Source: Styela clava (taxonomy: Eukaryota > Chordata > Ascidiacea > Stolidobranchia > Styelidae). Taken from it: DNA of 64,000 bases. Position 1 is the first letter of the stretch. Each line of letters opens with the position of its first letter. This document shows positions 10,274 to 21,353 of this stretch, in pieces. The notes below the pieces were generated by a model that saw only the letters and a program-made list of their open reading frames with translations, was not told where the DNA came from and did no database searches. Location of the stretch: assembly GCF_964204865.1 (NCBI RefSeq), contig NC_135253.1, forward strand, positions 22,108,001 through 22,172,000. Direction: 5' to 3'. The position numbers were made by a program, and so were the translations under genes.

Positions 10274-10345
10274 TGTTTCGGCCCGGGCTCGAACGGGGAC
10301 TTTTTGCGTGTAATGCGTACGTGATAACCACTACACTACGGAAAC
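10274..10345 (-). tRNA. Degenerate tRNA-Val (UAC), probable pseudogene
   Basis: 72 nt; anticodon UAC but several anticodon-stem changes (TAATGCGTACG), a shortened T stem (AACGGGG) and GTTTCGG acceptor. T4 lies within 8 nt downstream. The same form recurs at 33463 and 41350. Confidence 0.55.
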
Positions 10346-10650
10346 GCTCACCACTGGACGGCAATTGATGAGACTGTTCACTCTTGTTTATATATTACCC
10401 TCAAAAACTTCCGAGTTTCCAGTCGCAAGAATTTTCACAGACAGCCGTCACGCTTGGCGGATTTAAAACCTTGTTCCCATAAACCCACGCAAGGTAATCA
10501 GAGGTGCGATGGCGAGTGTATTCCAACGCCTAGAACGATGAGCAACACCTCCGAGGGGAGGACTCAAAATCCGAGCTATTGTATGTTCTAAATACTTATA
10601 CGTGCCGGGTGTCGATACAAAAAAATTATGACAAAGTCAAATGGAGGGTT

Positions 10651-10723
10651 TGTTTCCGCCCGGGCTCGAACCGGGGACCTTTCGTGAGTTAGGTGAACGT
10701 GATAACCACTACACTACGGAAAC
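10651..10723 (-). tRNA. tRNA-Val (AAC), anticodon-stem mismatches
   Basis: Anticodon AAC; CGTGAGTTAGGTGAAC gives two stem mismatches and U37. Type B flank; AAC trailer. Possibly non-functional. Confidence 0.65.
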
Positions 10724-10975
10724 TACACGAGCCTAGGGGTGGATTTCTGCGATACATAATTCCCAAATTTCCAAACCTCTCGCAAATAACCATCCCTGCT
10801 TGGGATTCGAACCTGCAAACCCACGCAAGGTAATCAGAGGTGCGGTGGCGAGTGTATTCCAACGCCTAGAACGATGAGTAACACCTCCGAGGGGAGGACT
10901 CAAAATTCGAGCTATTGTATCTTCGAAATACTTATACGTGATGTTTGTGAATGAAGTAAGGAAAAAATAAACCCT

Positions 10976-11048
10976 TGTTTCCGCCCGGGCTCGAACCGGG
11001 GACCTTTCACGTGTAAAGCGAACGTGATAACCACTACACTACGGCAAC
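10976..11048 (-). tRNA. tRNA-Val (UAC)
   Basis: Anticodon UAC; CACGTG and CGGCAAC variants. Type A flank; T6 trailer. Confidence 0.82.
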
Positions 11049-11342
11049 GCTCACCACTGGACGGCAATTGATAAGACTGTTCACTCTTGTTTATTTAATA
11101 CCCTCAAAAACTTCCGAGTTTCCAGTTGCAAGAATTTTCACAGACAGCCGTCACGCTTGGCGGATTAAAAACCGTGTTCCCATAAACCCACGCAAGGTAA
11201 TCAGAGGTGCGACGGCGAGCATATTCCTACGCCCAGAACGATGAGCAACAACTCCGAGGGGAAGACTCAAAATTCGAGCTATTGTATCTTCAAAATACTT
11301 ATACGTGATGTTTGTGAATGAAGTAAGGGAATAATAAACCGT

Positions 11343-11415
11343 TGTTTCCGCCCGGGCTCGAACCGGGGACCTTTCGCGTGTAAAGCGAACGTGATAACCA
11401 CTACACTACGGCAAC
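11343..11415 (-). tRNA. tRNA-Val (UAC)
   Basis: Anticodon UAC; CGGCAAC acceptor change. Type A flank; no T4 trailer. Confidence 0.85.
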
Positions 11416-11709
11416 GCTCACCACTGGACGGCAATTGATAAGACTGTTCACTCTTGTTTATTTAATACCCTCAAAAACTTCCGAGTTTCCAGTTGCAAGA
11501 ATTTTCACAGACAGCCGTCACGCTTGGCGGATTAAAAACCGTGTTCCCATAAACCCACGCAAGGTAATCAGAGGTGCGACGGCGAGCATATTCCTACGCC
11601 CAGAACGATGAGCAACAACTCCGAGGGGAAGACTCAAAATTCGAGCTATTGTATCTTCAAAATACTTATACGTGATGTTTGTGAATGAAGTGGGGGAATA
11701 ATAAACCGT

Positions 11710-11782
11710 TGTTTCCGCCCGGGCTCGAACCGGGGACCTTTCACGTGTAAAGCGAACGTGATAACCACTACACTACGGCAAC
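11710..11782 (-). tRNA. tRNA-Val (UAC)
   Basis: Anticodon UAC; 367-bp repeat of the 11343 unit with CACGTG and CGGCAAC. Type A flank; no T4 trailer. Confidence 0.82.
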
Positions 11783-12087
11783 GCTCGCCACTGGACGCCA
11801 ATTGATAAGACTGTTCACTCTTGTTCATTTAATACCCTCAAAATCTTCCGAGTTTCCAGTCGCAAGAATTTTCCCATACAGCCGTCACGCTTGGCGGATT
11901 AAAAACCGTGTTCCCATAAACCCACGCAAGGTAATCAGAGGTGCGACGGCGAGTGTATTCCAACGCGTAGAACGATGAGCAACACCTCCGAGGGGAGGAC
12001 TCAAAATCCGAGCTATTGTATGTTCGAAATACTTATACGTGACAATTGTCGATACAAAAGAATTATGACAAAGTCAAATGGAGGGTT

Positions 12088-12160
12088 TGTTTCGGCCCGG
12101 GCTCGAACCGGGGACCTTCAGCGTGTTAGGCGAACGTGATAACCACTACACTACGGAAAC
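12088..12160 (-). tRNA. tRNA-Val (AAC)
   Basis: Anticodon AAC; GTTTCGG and CTTCAG variants. Type B flank; AAC trailer. Confidence 0.85.
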
Positions 12161-12412
12161 TCCATGATCCTGTGGGTGGATTTCTGCGATACATAATTCC
12201 CAAATTCCCAAACCTATCGCAAATAACCATCCCTGCTTGAGATTCGAACCTGCAAACCCACGCAAGGTGATCAGAGGTGCGATGGCGAACATATTCCAAC
12301 GCCTAGAACGATGAGCAACACCTCCGAGGGGAGGATTCAAAATCCGAGCTATTGTATCTTTGAAATACTTATACGTGATGTTTGTGAATGAAGTAAGGAA
12401 AAAATAAACCCT

Positions 12413-12485
12413 TGTTTCCGCCCGGGCTCGAACCGGGGAATTTTCGCGTGTAAAGAGAACGTGATAACCACTACACTACGGAAAC
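12413..12485 (-). tRNA. tRNA-Val (UAC), variants
   Basis: Anticodon UAC; GAGAAC stem mismatch and GGGGAATTTT in the variable region. Type A flank; T6 trailer. Confidence 0.75.
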
Positions 12486-12779
12486 GCTCACCACTGGACG
12501 GCAATTGATAAGACTGTTCACTCTTGTTTATTTAATACCCTCAAAAACTTCCGAGTTTCCAGTCGCAAGAATTTTCACAGACAGCCGTCACGCTTGGCGG
12601 ATTAAAAACCGTGTTCCCATAAACCCACGCAAGGTAATCAGAGGTGCGACGGCAGGCATATTCCAACGCCTAGAACGATGAGCAACAACTCCGAGGGGAA
12701 GACTCAAAATTCGAGCTATTGTGTCTTCGAAATACTTATACGTGATGTTTGTGAATGAAGTAAGGAAATGATAAACCCT

Positions 12780-12852
12780 TGTTTCCGCCCGGGGACGAAC
12801 CGGGGACCTTTCGCGTGTAAAGCGAACATGATAATCACTACACTACGGAACC
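12780..12852 (-). tRNA. tRNA-Val (UAC), variants
   Basis: Anticodon UAC; T loop GGGGACG and acceptor CGGAACC changed. Type A flank; no T4 trailer. Confidence 0.72.
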
Positions 12853-13157
12853 GCTCGCCACTGGACGCCAATTGATAAGACTGTTCACTCTTGTTTATTT
12901 AATACCCTCAAAATCTTCCGAGTTTCCAGTCGCAAGTATTTTCACATACAGCCGTCACGCTTGGCGGATTAAAAACCGTGTTCCCATAAACCCACGCAAG
13001 GTAATCAGAGGTGCGACGGCGAGTGTATTCCAACGCCTAGAACGATGAGCAACACCTCCGAGGGGAGGACTCAAAATCCGAGCTATTGTATGTTCGAAAT
13101 ACTTATACGTGACAATTGTCGATACAAAAAAATTATGACAAAGTCAAATGGAGGGTT

Positions 13158-13230
13158 TGTTTCCGCCCGGGCTCGAACCGGGGACCTTCAGCGTGTTAGG
13201 CGAACGTGATAACCACTACACTACGGAAAC
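13158..13230 (-). tRNA. tRNA-Val (AAC)
   Basis: Anticodon AAC; CTTCAG variant. Type B flank; AAC trailer with T7 instead of T4. Confidence 0.9.
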
Positions 13231-13482
13231 TCCATGATCCTATGGGTGGATTTCTGCGATACATAATTCCCAAATTCCCAAACCTATCGCAAATAACCAT
13301 CCCTGCTTGAGATTCGAACTTGCAAACCCACGCAAGGTGATCAGAGGTGCGATGGCGAACATATTCCAACGCCTAGAAAGATGAGCAACACCTCCGAGGG
13401 AAAGACTCAAAATTCGAGCTATTTTATCTTCGAAATACTAATACGTGATGTTTGTGAATGAAGTAAGGAAATGATAAACCCT

Positions 13483-13555
13483 TGTTTCCGCCCGGGCTCG
13501 AACTGGGGACCTTTCGCGTGTAAAGCGAACGTGATAACCACTACACTACGGAAAC
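13483..13555 (-). tRNA. tRNA-Val (UAC)
   Basis: Anticodon UAC; AACTGGGG variant. Type A flank; no T4 trailer. Confidence 0.88.
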
Positions 13556-13849
13556 GCTCGCCACTGGACGCCAATTGATAAGACTGTTCACTCTTGTTTA
13601 TATATTACCCTCAAAAATTTCCGAGTTTCCAGTCGCAAGAATTTTCACAGACAGCCGTCACGCTTGGCGGATTAAAAACCGTGTTCCCATAAACCCACGC
13701 AAGGTAATCAGAGGTGCGACGGCGAGCATATTCCAACGCCTAGAACGATGAGCAACAACTCCGAGGGGAAGACTCAAAATTCGAGCTAATGTATCTTCAA
13801 AATACTTATACGTGATGTTTGTGAATGAAGTAAAGGAATAATAAACCCT

Positions 13850-13922
13850 TGTTTCCGCCCGGGCTCGAACCGGGGACCTTTCGCGTGTAAAGCGAACGTG
13901 ATAACCACTACACTACGGAAAC
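13850..13922 (-). tRNA. tRNA-Val (UAC)
   Basis: Anticodon UAC, consensus body. Type B flank; no T4 trailer. Confidence 0.92.
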
Positions 13923-14174
13923 TCCATGATCCTATGGGTGGATTTCTGCAATACATAGTTCCCAAATTTCCAAACCTCTCGCAAATAACCATCCCTGCTT
14001 GGGATTCGAACCTGCAAACCCACGCAAGGTAATCAGAGGTTCGATGGCGAGCGTATTCCAACGCCTAGAACGATGAGTAACACCTCCGAGGGGAGGACTC
14101 AAAATTCGAGCTATTTTATCTTTGAAATACTTATACGTGATGTTTGTGAAAGAAGTTAGGAAATAATAAACCCT

Positions 14175-14247
14175 TGTTTCCGCCCGGGCTCGAACCGGGG
14201 ACCTTTCGCGTGTAAAGAGAACGTGATAACCACTACACTACGGAAAC
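14175..14247 (-). tRNA. tRNA-Val (UAC), anticodon-stem mismatch
   Basis: Anticodon UAC; GAGAAC. Type A flank; no T4 trailer. Confidence 0.8.
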
Positions 14248-14541
14248 GCTCGCCACTGGACGCCAATTGATAAGACTGTTCACTCTTGTTTATTTAATAC
14301 CCTCAAAATCTTCCGAGTTTCCAGTCGCAAGAATTTTCACATACAGCCGTCACGCTTGGCGGATTAAAAACCGTGTTCCCATAAACCCACGCAAGGTAAT
14401 CAGAGGTGCGACGGCGAGTGTATTCCAACGCCTAGAACGATGAGCAACACCTCCGAGGGGAGGACTCAAAATCCGAGCTATTGTATCTTTGAAATACTTA
14501 TACGTGATGTTTGTGAATGAAGTAAGGAAAAAATAAACCCG

Positions 14542-14614
14542 TGTTTCCGCCCGGGCTCGAACCGGGGACCTTTCGCGTGTGAAGCGAACGTGATAACCAC
14601 TACACTACGGAAAC
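14542..14614 (-). tRNA. tRNA-Val (CAC)
   Basis: Anticodon CAC, consensus body. Type A flank; T6 trailer. Confidence 0.92.
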
Positions 14615-14908
14615 GCTCGCCACTGGACGCCAATTGATAAGACTGTTCACTCTTGTTTATATAATACCCTCAAAAACTTCCGAGTTTCCAGTCGCAAGAA
14701 TTTTCACAGACAACCGTCACGCTTGGCGGATTAAAAATCTTGTTCCCATAAACCCAGGCAAGGTAATCAGAGGTGCGGTGGCGAGTGTATTCCAACGCCT
14801 AGAACGATGAGTAACACCTCCGAGGGGAGGACTCAAAATTCGAGCTATTGTATCTTTGAAATACTTATACGTGATGTTTGTGAATGAAGTAAGGAAATAA
14901 TAAACCCT

Positions 14909-14981
14909 TGTTTCCGCCCGGGCTCGAACCGGGGACCTTTCGCGTGTAAAGCGAACGTGATAACCACTACACTACGGCAAC
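14909..14981 (-). tRNA. tRNA-Val (UAC)
   Basis: Anticodon UAC; CGGCAAC acceptor change. Type A flank; no T4 trailer. Confidence 0.85.
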
Positions 14982-15275
14982 GCTCAGAACTAGACGGCAA
15001 TTGATAAGACTGTTCACTCTTGTTTATTTAATACCATCGAAAACTTCCGAGTTTCCAGTCGTAAGAATTTTCCCTGACAGCCGTCACGCTTGGCGGATTA
15101 AAAACCGTGTTCCCATAAACCAACGCAAGGTAATCAGAGGTGCGACGGCGAGCATATTCCAACGCCTAGAACGATAAGCAACACCTCCGAGGGGAAGACT
15201 CAAAATTCGAGCTATTGTATCTTCGAAATACTTATACGTGGTGTTTGTGAATGAAGTAAGGAAATGATAAACTCT

Positions 15276-15348
15276 TGTTTCCGCCCGGGCTCGAACCGGG
15301 GACCTTTCGCGTGTAAAGCGAACATGATAATCACTACACTACGGAAAC
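15276..15348 (-). tRNA. tRNA-Val (UAC)
   Basis: Anticodon UAC; CATGATAATC D arm. Type A flank; no T4 trailer. Confidence 0.88.
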
Positions 15349-15484
15349 GCTCGCCACTGGACGCCAATTGATAAGACTGTTCACTCTTGTTTATATAATA
15401 CCCTCAAAAACTTCCGAGTTTCCAGTCGCAAGAATTTTCACAGACAGCCTTCACGCTTGGCGGATTAAAAACCGTGTTCCCATA

Positions 15485-15856
15485 ATTAAACGTGCTACAG
15501 CGCAATTTTGGATGAAATATCAGATCTCATACGATTTATAGAAAATTTAGGAATAAATCAAAGTAATATCCTTCTGACAAAAAAATCAATCTTTCACCAC
15601 TAAACATTTCAAAGCAATTGGTCTAGTATTCAACGAGAAAAGCGAATATATCATGACGAAGAAGAAGGACATCAACAAGAACAACAACATAATATCAAAA
15701 CGATTCAACGGTCCACGTGTCCAATAAGACAACAACAAGTCGCTCAGACACTTCTTTCGCATGATTTCCACGCATTGTTGTTATTGTTGTTGCCTTTGTT
15801 TTCGTGGCTTTGCGTGTTATTTGTCAGCTTTCATACGTGTTTTCAAAAAAAAAAAA
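15485..15856. repeat. Module C
   Basis: Copy with ATTAAACGTGCT start and A12 end. Confidence 0.75.
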
Positions 15857-15882
15857 GTGGTCGTAAGGAAATGATAAACCCT

Positions 15883-15955
15883 TGTTTCCGCCCGGGCTTG
15901 AACCGGGGACCTTTCGCGTGTGAAGCGAACGTGATAACCACTACACTACGGAAAC
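15883..15955 (-). tRNA. tRNA-Val (CAC)
   Basis: Anticodon CAC. Type A flank; module C T-run (12 T) downstream. Confidence 0.9.
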
Positions 15956-16249
15956 GCTCGCCACTGGACGCCAATTGATAAGACTGTTCACTCTTGTTTA
16001 TATAATACCCTCAAAAACTTCCGAGTTTCCAGTCGCAAGAATTTTCACAGACAACCGTCACGCTTGGCGGATTAAAAATCTTGTTCCCATAAACCCAGGC
16101 AAGGTAATCAGAGGTGCGGTGGCGAGTGTATTCCAACGCCTAGAACGATGAGCAACACCTCCGAGGGGAGGACTCAAAATCCGAGCTATTGTATCTTTGA
16201 AATACTTATACGTGATGTTTGTGAATGAAGTAAGGAAAAAATAAACCCG

Positions 16250-16322
16250 TGTTTCCGCCGGGGCTCGAACCGGGGACCTTTCGCGTGTGAAGCGAACGTG
16301 ATAACCACTACACTACGGAAAC
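16250..16322 (-). tRNA. tRNA-Val (CAC)
   Basis: Anticodon CAC; GCCGGGG T-stem change. Type A flank; T6 trailer. Confidence 0.85.
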
Positions 16323-16616
16323 GCTCGCCACTGGACGCCAATTGATAAGACTGTTCACTCTTGTTTATATAATACCCTCAAAAACTTCCGAGTTTCCAGT
16401 CGCAAGAATTTTCACAGACAACCGTCACGCTTGGCGGATTAAAAATCTTGTTCCCATAAACCCAGGCAAGGTAATCAGAGGTGCGGTGGCGAGTGTATTC
16501 CAACGCCTAGAACGATGAGTAACACCTCCGAGGGGAGGGCTCAAAATTCGAGCTATTGTATCTTTGAAATACTTATACGTGATGTTTGTGAATGAAGTAA
16601 GGAAATAATAAACCCT

Positions 16617-16689
16617 TGTTTCCGCCCGGGCTCGAACCGGGGACCTTTCGCGTGTAAAGCGAACGTGATAACCACTACACTACGGTAAC
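16617..16689 (-). tRNA. tRNA-Val (UAC)
   Basis: Anticodon UAC; CGGTAAC acceptor change. Type A flank; no T4 trailer. Confidence 0.84.
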
Positions 16690-16983
16690 GCTCAGAACTA
16701 GACGGCAATTGATAAGACTGTTCACTCTTGTTTATTTAATACCATCGAAAACTTCCGAGTTTCCAGTCGTAAGAATTTTCCCTGACAGCCGTCACGCTTG
16801 GCGGATTAAAAACCGTGTTCCCATAAACCAACGCAAGGTAATCAGAGGTGCGACGGCGAGCATATTCCAACGCCTAGAACGATAAGCAACACCTCCGAGG
16901 GGAAGACTCAAAATTCGAGCTATTGTATCTTCGAAATACTTATACGTGGTGTTTGTGAATGAAGTATGGAAATGATAAACTCT

Positions 16984-17056
16984 TGTTTCCGCCCGGGCTC
17001 GAACCGGGGACCTTTCGCGTGTAAAGCGAACATGATAATCACTACACTACGGAAAC
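16984..17056 (-). tRNA. tRNA-Val (UAC)
   Basis: Anticodon UAC; CATGATAATC D arm; first member of the 1,622-bp series. Type A flank; no T4 trailer. Confidence 0.88.
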
Positions 17057-17192
17057 GCTCGCCACTGGACGCCAATTGATAAGACTGTTCACTCTTGTTT
17101 ATATAATACCCTCAAAAACTTCCGAGTTTCCAGTCGCAAGAATTTTCACAGACAGCCTTCACGCTTGGCGGATTAAAAACCGTGTTCCCATA

Positions 17193-17565
17193 ATTAAACG
17201 TGCTACAGCGCAATTTTGGATGAAATATCAGATCTCATACGATTTATAGAAAATTTAGGAATAAATCAAAGTAATATCCTTCTGACAAAAAAATCAATCT
17301 TTCACCACTAAACATTTCAAAGCAATTGGTCTAGTATTCAACGAGAAAAGCGAATATATCATGACGAAGAAGAAGGACATCAATAAGAACAACAACATAA
17401 TATCAAAACGATTCAACGGTCCACGTGTCCAATAAGACAACAACAAGTCGCTCAGACACTTCTTTCGCATGATTTCCACGCATTGTTGTTATTGTTGTTG
17501 CCTTTGTTTTCGTGGCTTTGCGTGTTATTTGTCAGCTTTCATACGTGTTTTCAAAAAAAAAAAAA
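17193..17565. repeat. Module C
   Basis: Copy with A13 end in the first 1,622-bp repeat; ATCAATAAG replaces ATCAACAAG. Confidence 0.75.
17553..17565 (-). terminator. T13 run from module C (example)
   Basis: A13 on plus at the right end of module C lies 27-39 nt downstream of the CAC gene at 17592 and would be a strong Pol III stop. Its length varies from 9 to 13 among copies. Confidence 0.6.
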
Positions 17566-17591
17566 GTGGTCGTAAGGAAATGATAAACCCT

Positions 17592-17664
17592 TGTTTCCGC
17601 CCGGGCTTGAACCGGGGACCTTTCGCGTGTGAAGCGAACGTGATAACCACTACACTACGGAAAC
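17592..17664 (-). tRNA. tRNA-Val (CAC)
   Basis: Anticodon CAC. Type A flank; module C T-run (13 T) downstream. Confidence 0.9.
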
Positions 17665-17958
17665 GCTCGCCACTGGACGCCAATTGATAAGACTGTTCAC
17701 TCTTGTTTATATAATACCCTCAAAAACTTCCGAGTTTCCAGTCGCAAGAATTTTCACAGACAACCGTCACGCTTGGCGGATTAAAAATCTTGTTCCCATA
17801 AACCCACGCAAGGTAATCAGAGATGCGGTGGCGAGTGTATTCCAACGCCTAGAACGATGAGTAACACCTCCGAGGGGAGGACTCAAAATTCGAGCTATTG
17901 TATCTTTGAAATACTTATACGTGATGTTTGTGAATGAAGTAAGGAAAAAATAAACGCT

Positions 17959-18031
17959 TGTTTCCGCCCGAGCTCGAACCGGGGACCTTTCGCGTGTAAA
18001 GCGAACGTGATAACCACTACACTACGGAAAC
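17959..18031 (-). tRNA. tRNA-Val (UAC)
   Basis: Anticodon UAC; GCCCGAGCTC T-stem change. Type A flank; T6 trailer. Confidence 0.85.
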
Positions 18032-18325
18032 GCTCACCACTGGACGGCAATTGATAAGACTGTTCACTTTTGTTTATTTGATACCCTCAAAAACTTCCGA
18101 GTTTCCAGTCGCAAGAATTTTCACAGACAGCCGTCACGCTTGGCGGATTAAAAACCGTGTTCCCATAAACCCACGCAAGGTAATAAGAGGTGCGACGGCG
18201 AGCATATTCCAACGCCTAGAACGATGAGCAACAACTCCGAGGGGAAGACTCAAAATTCGAGCTATTGTATCTTCAAAATACCTATACGTGATGTTTGTGG
18301 ATAAAGTAAGGGAATAATAAACCCT

Positions 18326-18398
18326 TGTTTCCGCCCGGGCTCGAACCGGGGACCTTTCGCGTGTGAAGCGAACGTGATAACCACTACACTACGGAAAC
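18326..18398 (-). tRNA. tRNA-Val (CAC)
   Basis: Anticodon CAC. Its type A flank is fused at 18466/18467 to the next 1,622-bp repeat; no T4 trailer. Confidence 0.9.
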
Positions 18399-18605
18399 GC
18401 TCGCCACTGGACGCCAATTGATAAGACTGTTCACTCTTGTTTATTTAATACCCTCAAAATCTTCCGGAGGTGCGACGGCGAGCATATTCCAACGCCTAGA
18501 ACGATAAGCAACACCTCCGAGGGGAAGACTCAAAATTCGAGCTATTGTATCTTCGAAATACTTATACGTGGTGTTTGTGAATGAAGTATGGAAATGATAA
18601 ACTCT

Positions 18606-18678
18606 TGTTTCCGCCCGGGCTCGAACCGGGGACCTTTCGCGTGTAAAGCGAACATGATAATCACTACACTACGGAAAC
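18606..18678 (-). tRNA. tRNA-Val (UAC)
   Basis: Anticodon UAC; copy of 16984. Type A flank; no T4 trailer. Confidence 0.88.
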
Positions 18679-18814
18679 GCTCGCCACTGGACGCCAATTG
18701 ATAAGACTGTTCACTCTTGTTTATATAATACCCTCAAAAACTTCCGAGTTTCCAGTCGCAAGAATTTTCACAGACAGCCTTCACGCTTGGCGGATTAAAA
18801 ACCGTGTTCCCATA

Positions 18815-19187
18815 ATTAAACGTGCTACAGCGCAATTTTGGATGAAATATCAGATCTCATACGATTTATAGAAAATTTAGGAATAAATCAAAGTAATATC
18901 CTTCTGACAAAAAAATCAATCTTTCACCACTAAACATTTCAAAGCAATTGGTCTAGTATTCAACGAGAAAAGCGAATATATCATGACGAAGAAGAAGGAC
19001 ATCAATAAGAACAACAACATAATATCAAAACGATTCAACGGTCCACGTGTCCAATAAGACAACAACAAGTCGCTCAGACACTTCTTTCGCATGATTTCCA
19101 CGCATTGTTGTTATTGTTGTTGCCTTTGTTTTCGTGGCTTTGCGTGTTATTTGTCAGCTTTCATACGTGTTTTCAAAAAAAAAAAAA
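18815..19187. repeat. Module C
   Basis: Copy in the second 1,622-bp repeat, seemingly identical to the first. Confidence 0.75.
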
Positions 19188-19213
19188 GTGGTCGTAAGGA
19201 AATGATAAACCCT

Positions 19214-19286
19214 TGTTTCCGCCCGGGCTTGAACCGGGGACCTTTCGCGTGTGAAGCGAACGTGATAACCACTACACTACGGAAAC
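19214..19286 (-). tRNA. tRNA-Val (CAC)
   Basis: Anticodon CAC; copy of 17592. Module C T-run (13 T) downstream. Confidence 0.9.
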
Positions 19287-19580
19287 GCTCGCCACTGGAC
19301 GCCAATTGATAAGACTGTTCACTCTTGTTTATATAATACCCTCAAAAACTTCCGAGTTTCCAGTCGCAAGAATTTTCACAGACAACCGTCACGCTTGGCG
19401 GATTAAAAATCTTGTTCCCATAAACCCACGCAAGGTAATCAGAGATGCGGTGGCGAGTGTATTCCAACGCCTAGAACGATGAGTAACACCTCCGAGGGGA
19501 GGACTCAAAATTCGAGCTATTGTATCTTTGAAATACTTATACGTGATGTTTGTGAATGAAGTAAGGAAAAAATAAACGCT

Positions 19581-19653
19581 TGTTTCCGCCCGAGCTCGAA
19601 CCGGGGACCTTTCGCGTGTAAAGCGAACGTGATAACCACTACACTACGGAAAC
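19581..19653 (-). tRNA. tRNA-Val (UAC)
   Basis: Anticodon UAC; copy of 17959 with the same T-stem change; T6 trailer. Confidence 0.85.
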
Positions 19654-19947
19654 GCTCACCACTGGACGGCAATTGATAAGACTGTTCACTTTTGTTTATT
19701 TGATACCCTCAAAAACTTCCGAGTTTCCAGTCGCAAGAATTTTCACAGACAGCCGTCACGCTTGGCGGATTAAAAACCGTGTTCCCATAAACCCACGCAA
19801 GGTAATAAGAGGTGCGACGGCGAGCATATTCCAACGCCTAGAACGATGAGCAACAACTCCGAGGGGAAGACTCAAAATTCGAGCTATTGTATCTTCAAAA
19901 TACCTATACGTGATGTTTGTGGATAAAGTAAGGGAATAATAAACCCT

Positions 19948-20020
19948 TGTTTCCGCCCGGGCTCGAACTGGGGACCTTTCGCGTGTGAAGCGAACGTGAT
20001 AACCACTACACTACGGAAAC
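19948..20020 (-). tRNA. tRNA-Val (CAC)
   Basis: Anticodon CAC; copy of 18326 that has gained AACTGGGG; no T4 trailer. Confidence 0.88.
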
Positions 20021-20227
20021 GCTCGCCACTGGACGCCAATTGATAAGACTGTTCACTCTTGTTTATTTAATACCCTCAAAATCTTCCGGAGGTGCGACGG
20101 CGAGCATATTCCAACGCCTAGAACGATAAGCAACACCTCCGAGGGGAAGACTCAAAATTCGAGCTATTGTATCTTCGAAATACTTATACGTGGTGTTTGT
20201 GAATGAAGTATGGAAATGATAAACTCT

Positions 20228-20300
20228 TGTTTCCGCCCGGGCTCGAACCGGGGACCTTTCGCGTGTAAAGCGAACATGATAATCACTACACTACGGAAAC
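20228..20300 (-). tRNA. tRNA-Val (UAC)
   Basis: Anticodon UAC; third copy of 16984. Type A flank; no T4 trailer. Confidence 0.88.
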
Positions 20301-20436
20301 GCTCGCCACTGGACGCCAATTGATAAGACTGTTCACTCTTGTTTATATAATACCCTCAAAAACTTCCGAGTTTCCAGTCGCAAGAATTTTCACAGACAGC
20401 CTTCACGCTTGGCGGATTAAAAACCGTGTTCCCATA

Positions 20437-20809
20437 ATTAAACGTGCTACAGCGCAATTTTGGATGAAATATCAGATCTCATACGATTTATAGAAAATTT
20501 AGGAATAAATCAAAGTAATATCCTTCTGACAAAAAAATCAATCTTTCACCACTAAACATTTCAAAGCAATTGGTCTAGTATTCAACGAGAAAAGCGAATA
20601 TATCATGACGAAGAAGAAGGACATCAATAAGAACAACAACATAATATCAAAACGATTCAACGGTCCACGTGTCCAATAAGACAACAACAAGTCGCTCAGA
20701 CACTTCTTTCGCATGATTTCCACGCATTGTTGTTATTGTTGTTGCCTTTGTTTTCGTGGCTTTGCGTGTTATTTGTCAGCTTTCATACGTGTTTTCAAAA
20801 AAAAAAAAA
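20437..20809. repeat. Module C
   Basis: Copy in the third, partial 1,622-bp repeat. Confidence 0.75.
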
Positions 20810-20835
20810 GTGGTCGTAAGGAAATGATAAACCCT

Positions 20836-20908
20836 TGTTTCCGCCCGGGCTTGAACCGGGGACCTTTCGCGTGTGAAGCGAACGTGATAACCACTACACT
20901 ACGGAAAC
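20836..20908 (-). tRNA. tRNA-Val (CAC), 5-nt from next gene
   Basis: Anticodon CAC. Only GCTCG remains of its upstream flank before the 3' end of the gene at 20914, so it has no TATA-like element of its own. Module C T-run (13 T) downstream. Confidence 0.88.
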
Positions 20909-20913
20909 GCTCG

Positions 20914-20986
20914 CCTTTCCGCCCGAGCTCGAACCGGGGACCTTTCGCGTGTAAAGCGAACGTGATAACCACTACACTACGGAAAC
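20914..20986 (-). tRNA. tRNA-Val (UAC), abutting, altered 3' end
   Basis: Anticodon UAC. The 3' end reads CCTTTCCG on plus, so the last acceptor base and discriminator differ. It has no trailer or terminator before the CAC gene at 20836, so read-through would give a dimeric transcript. Type A flank. Confidence 0.8.
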
Positions 20987-21280
20987 GCTCACCACTGGAC
21001 GGCAATTGATAAGACTGTTCACTTTTGTTTATTTAATACCCTCAAAAACTTCCGAGTTTCCAGTCGCAAGAATTTTCACAGACAGCCGTCACGCTTGGCG
21101 GATTAAAAACCGTGTTCCCATAAACCCACGCAAGGTAATAAGAGGTGCGACGACGAGCATATTCCAACGCCTAGAACGATGAGCAACAACTCCGAGGGGA
21201 AGACTCAAAATTCGAGCTATTTTATCTTCAAAATACCTATACATGATGTTTGTGGATGAAATAAGGGAATAATAAACCCT

Positions 21281-21353
21281 TGTTTCCGCCCGGGCTCGAA
21301 CCGGGGACCTTTCGCGTGTGAAGCGAACGTGATAACCACTACACTACGGAAAC
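21281..21353 (-). tRNA. tRNA-Val (CAC)
   Basis: Anticodon CAC, consensus. Type A flank; no T4 trailer. Confidence 0.92.

Larger units (their letters stand above)
14542..17664. repeat. 1,708-bp tandem duplication
   Basis: Genes 14542, 14909, 15276 and 15883 recur at 16250, 16617, 16984 and 17592. Confidence 0.82.
16845..18466. repeat. 1,622-bp higher-order repeat, copy 1
   Basis: Starts at GAGGTGCGACGG and ends at AATCTTCCG; holds UAC, module C, CAC, UAC, CAC genes. Confidence 0.88.
18467..20088. repeat. 1,622-bp higher-order repeat, copy 2
   Basis: Nearly identical to copy 1; joined by CTTCCG/GAGGTGCG. Confidence 0.88.
20089..20913. repeat. 1,622-bp higher-order repeat, partial copy 3
   Basis: Stops after the CAC gene at 20836 and is fused to another unit inside a tRNA 3' end. 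Confidence 0.85.
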
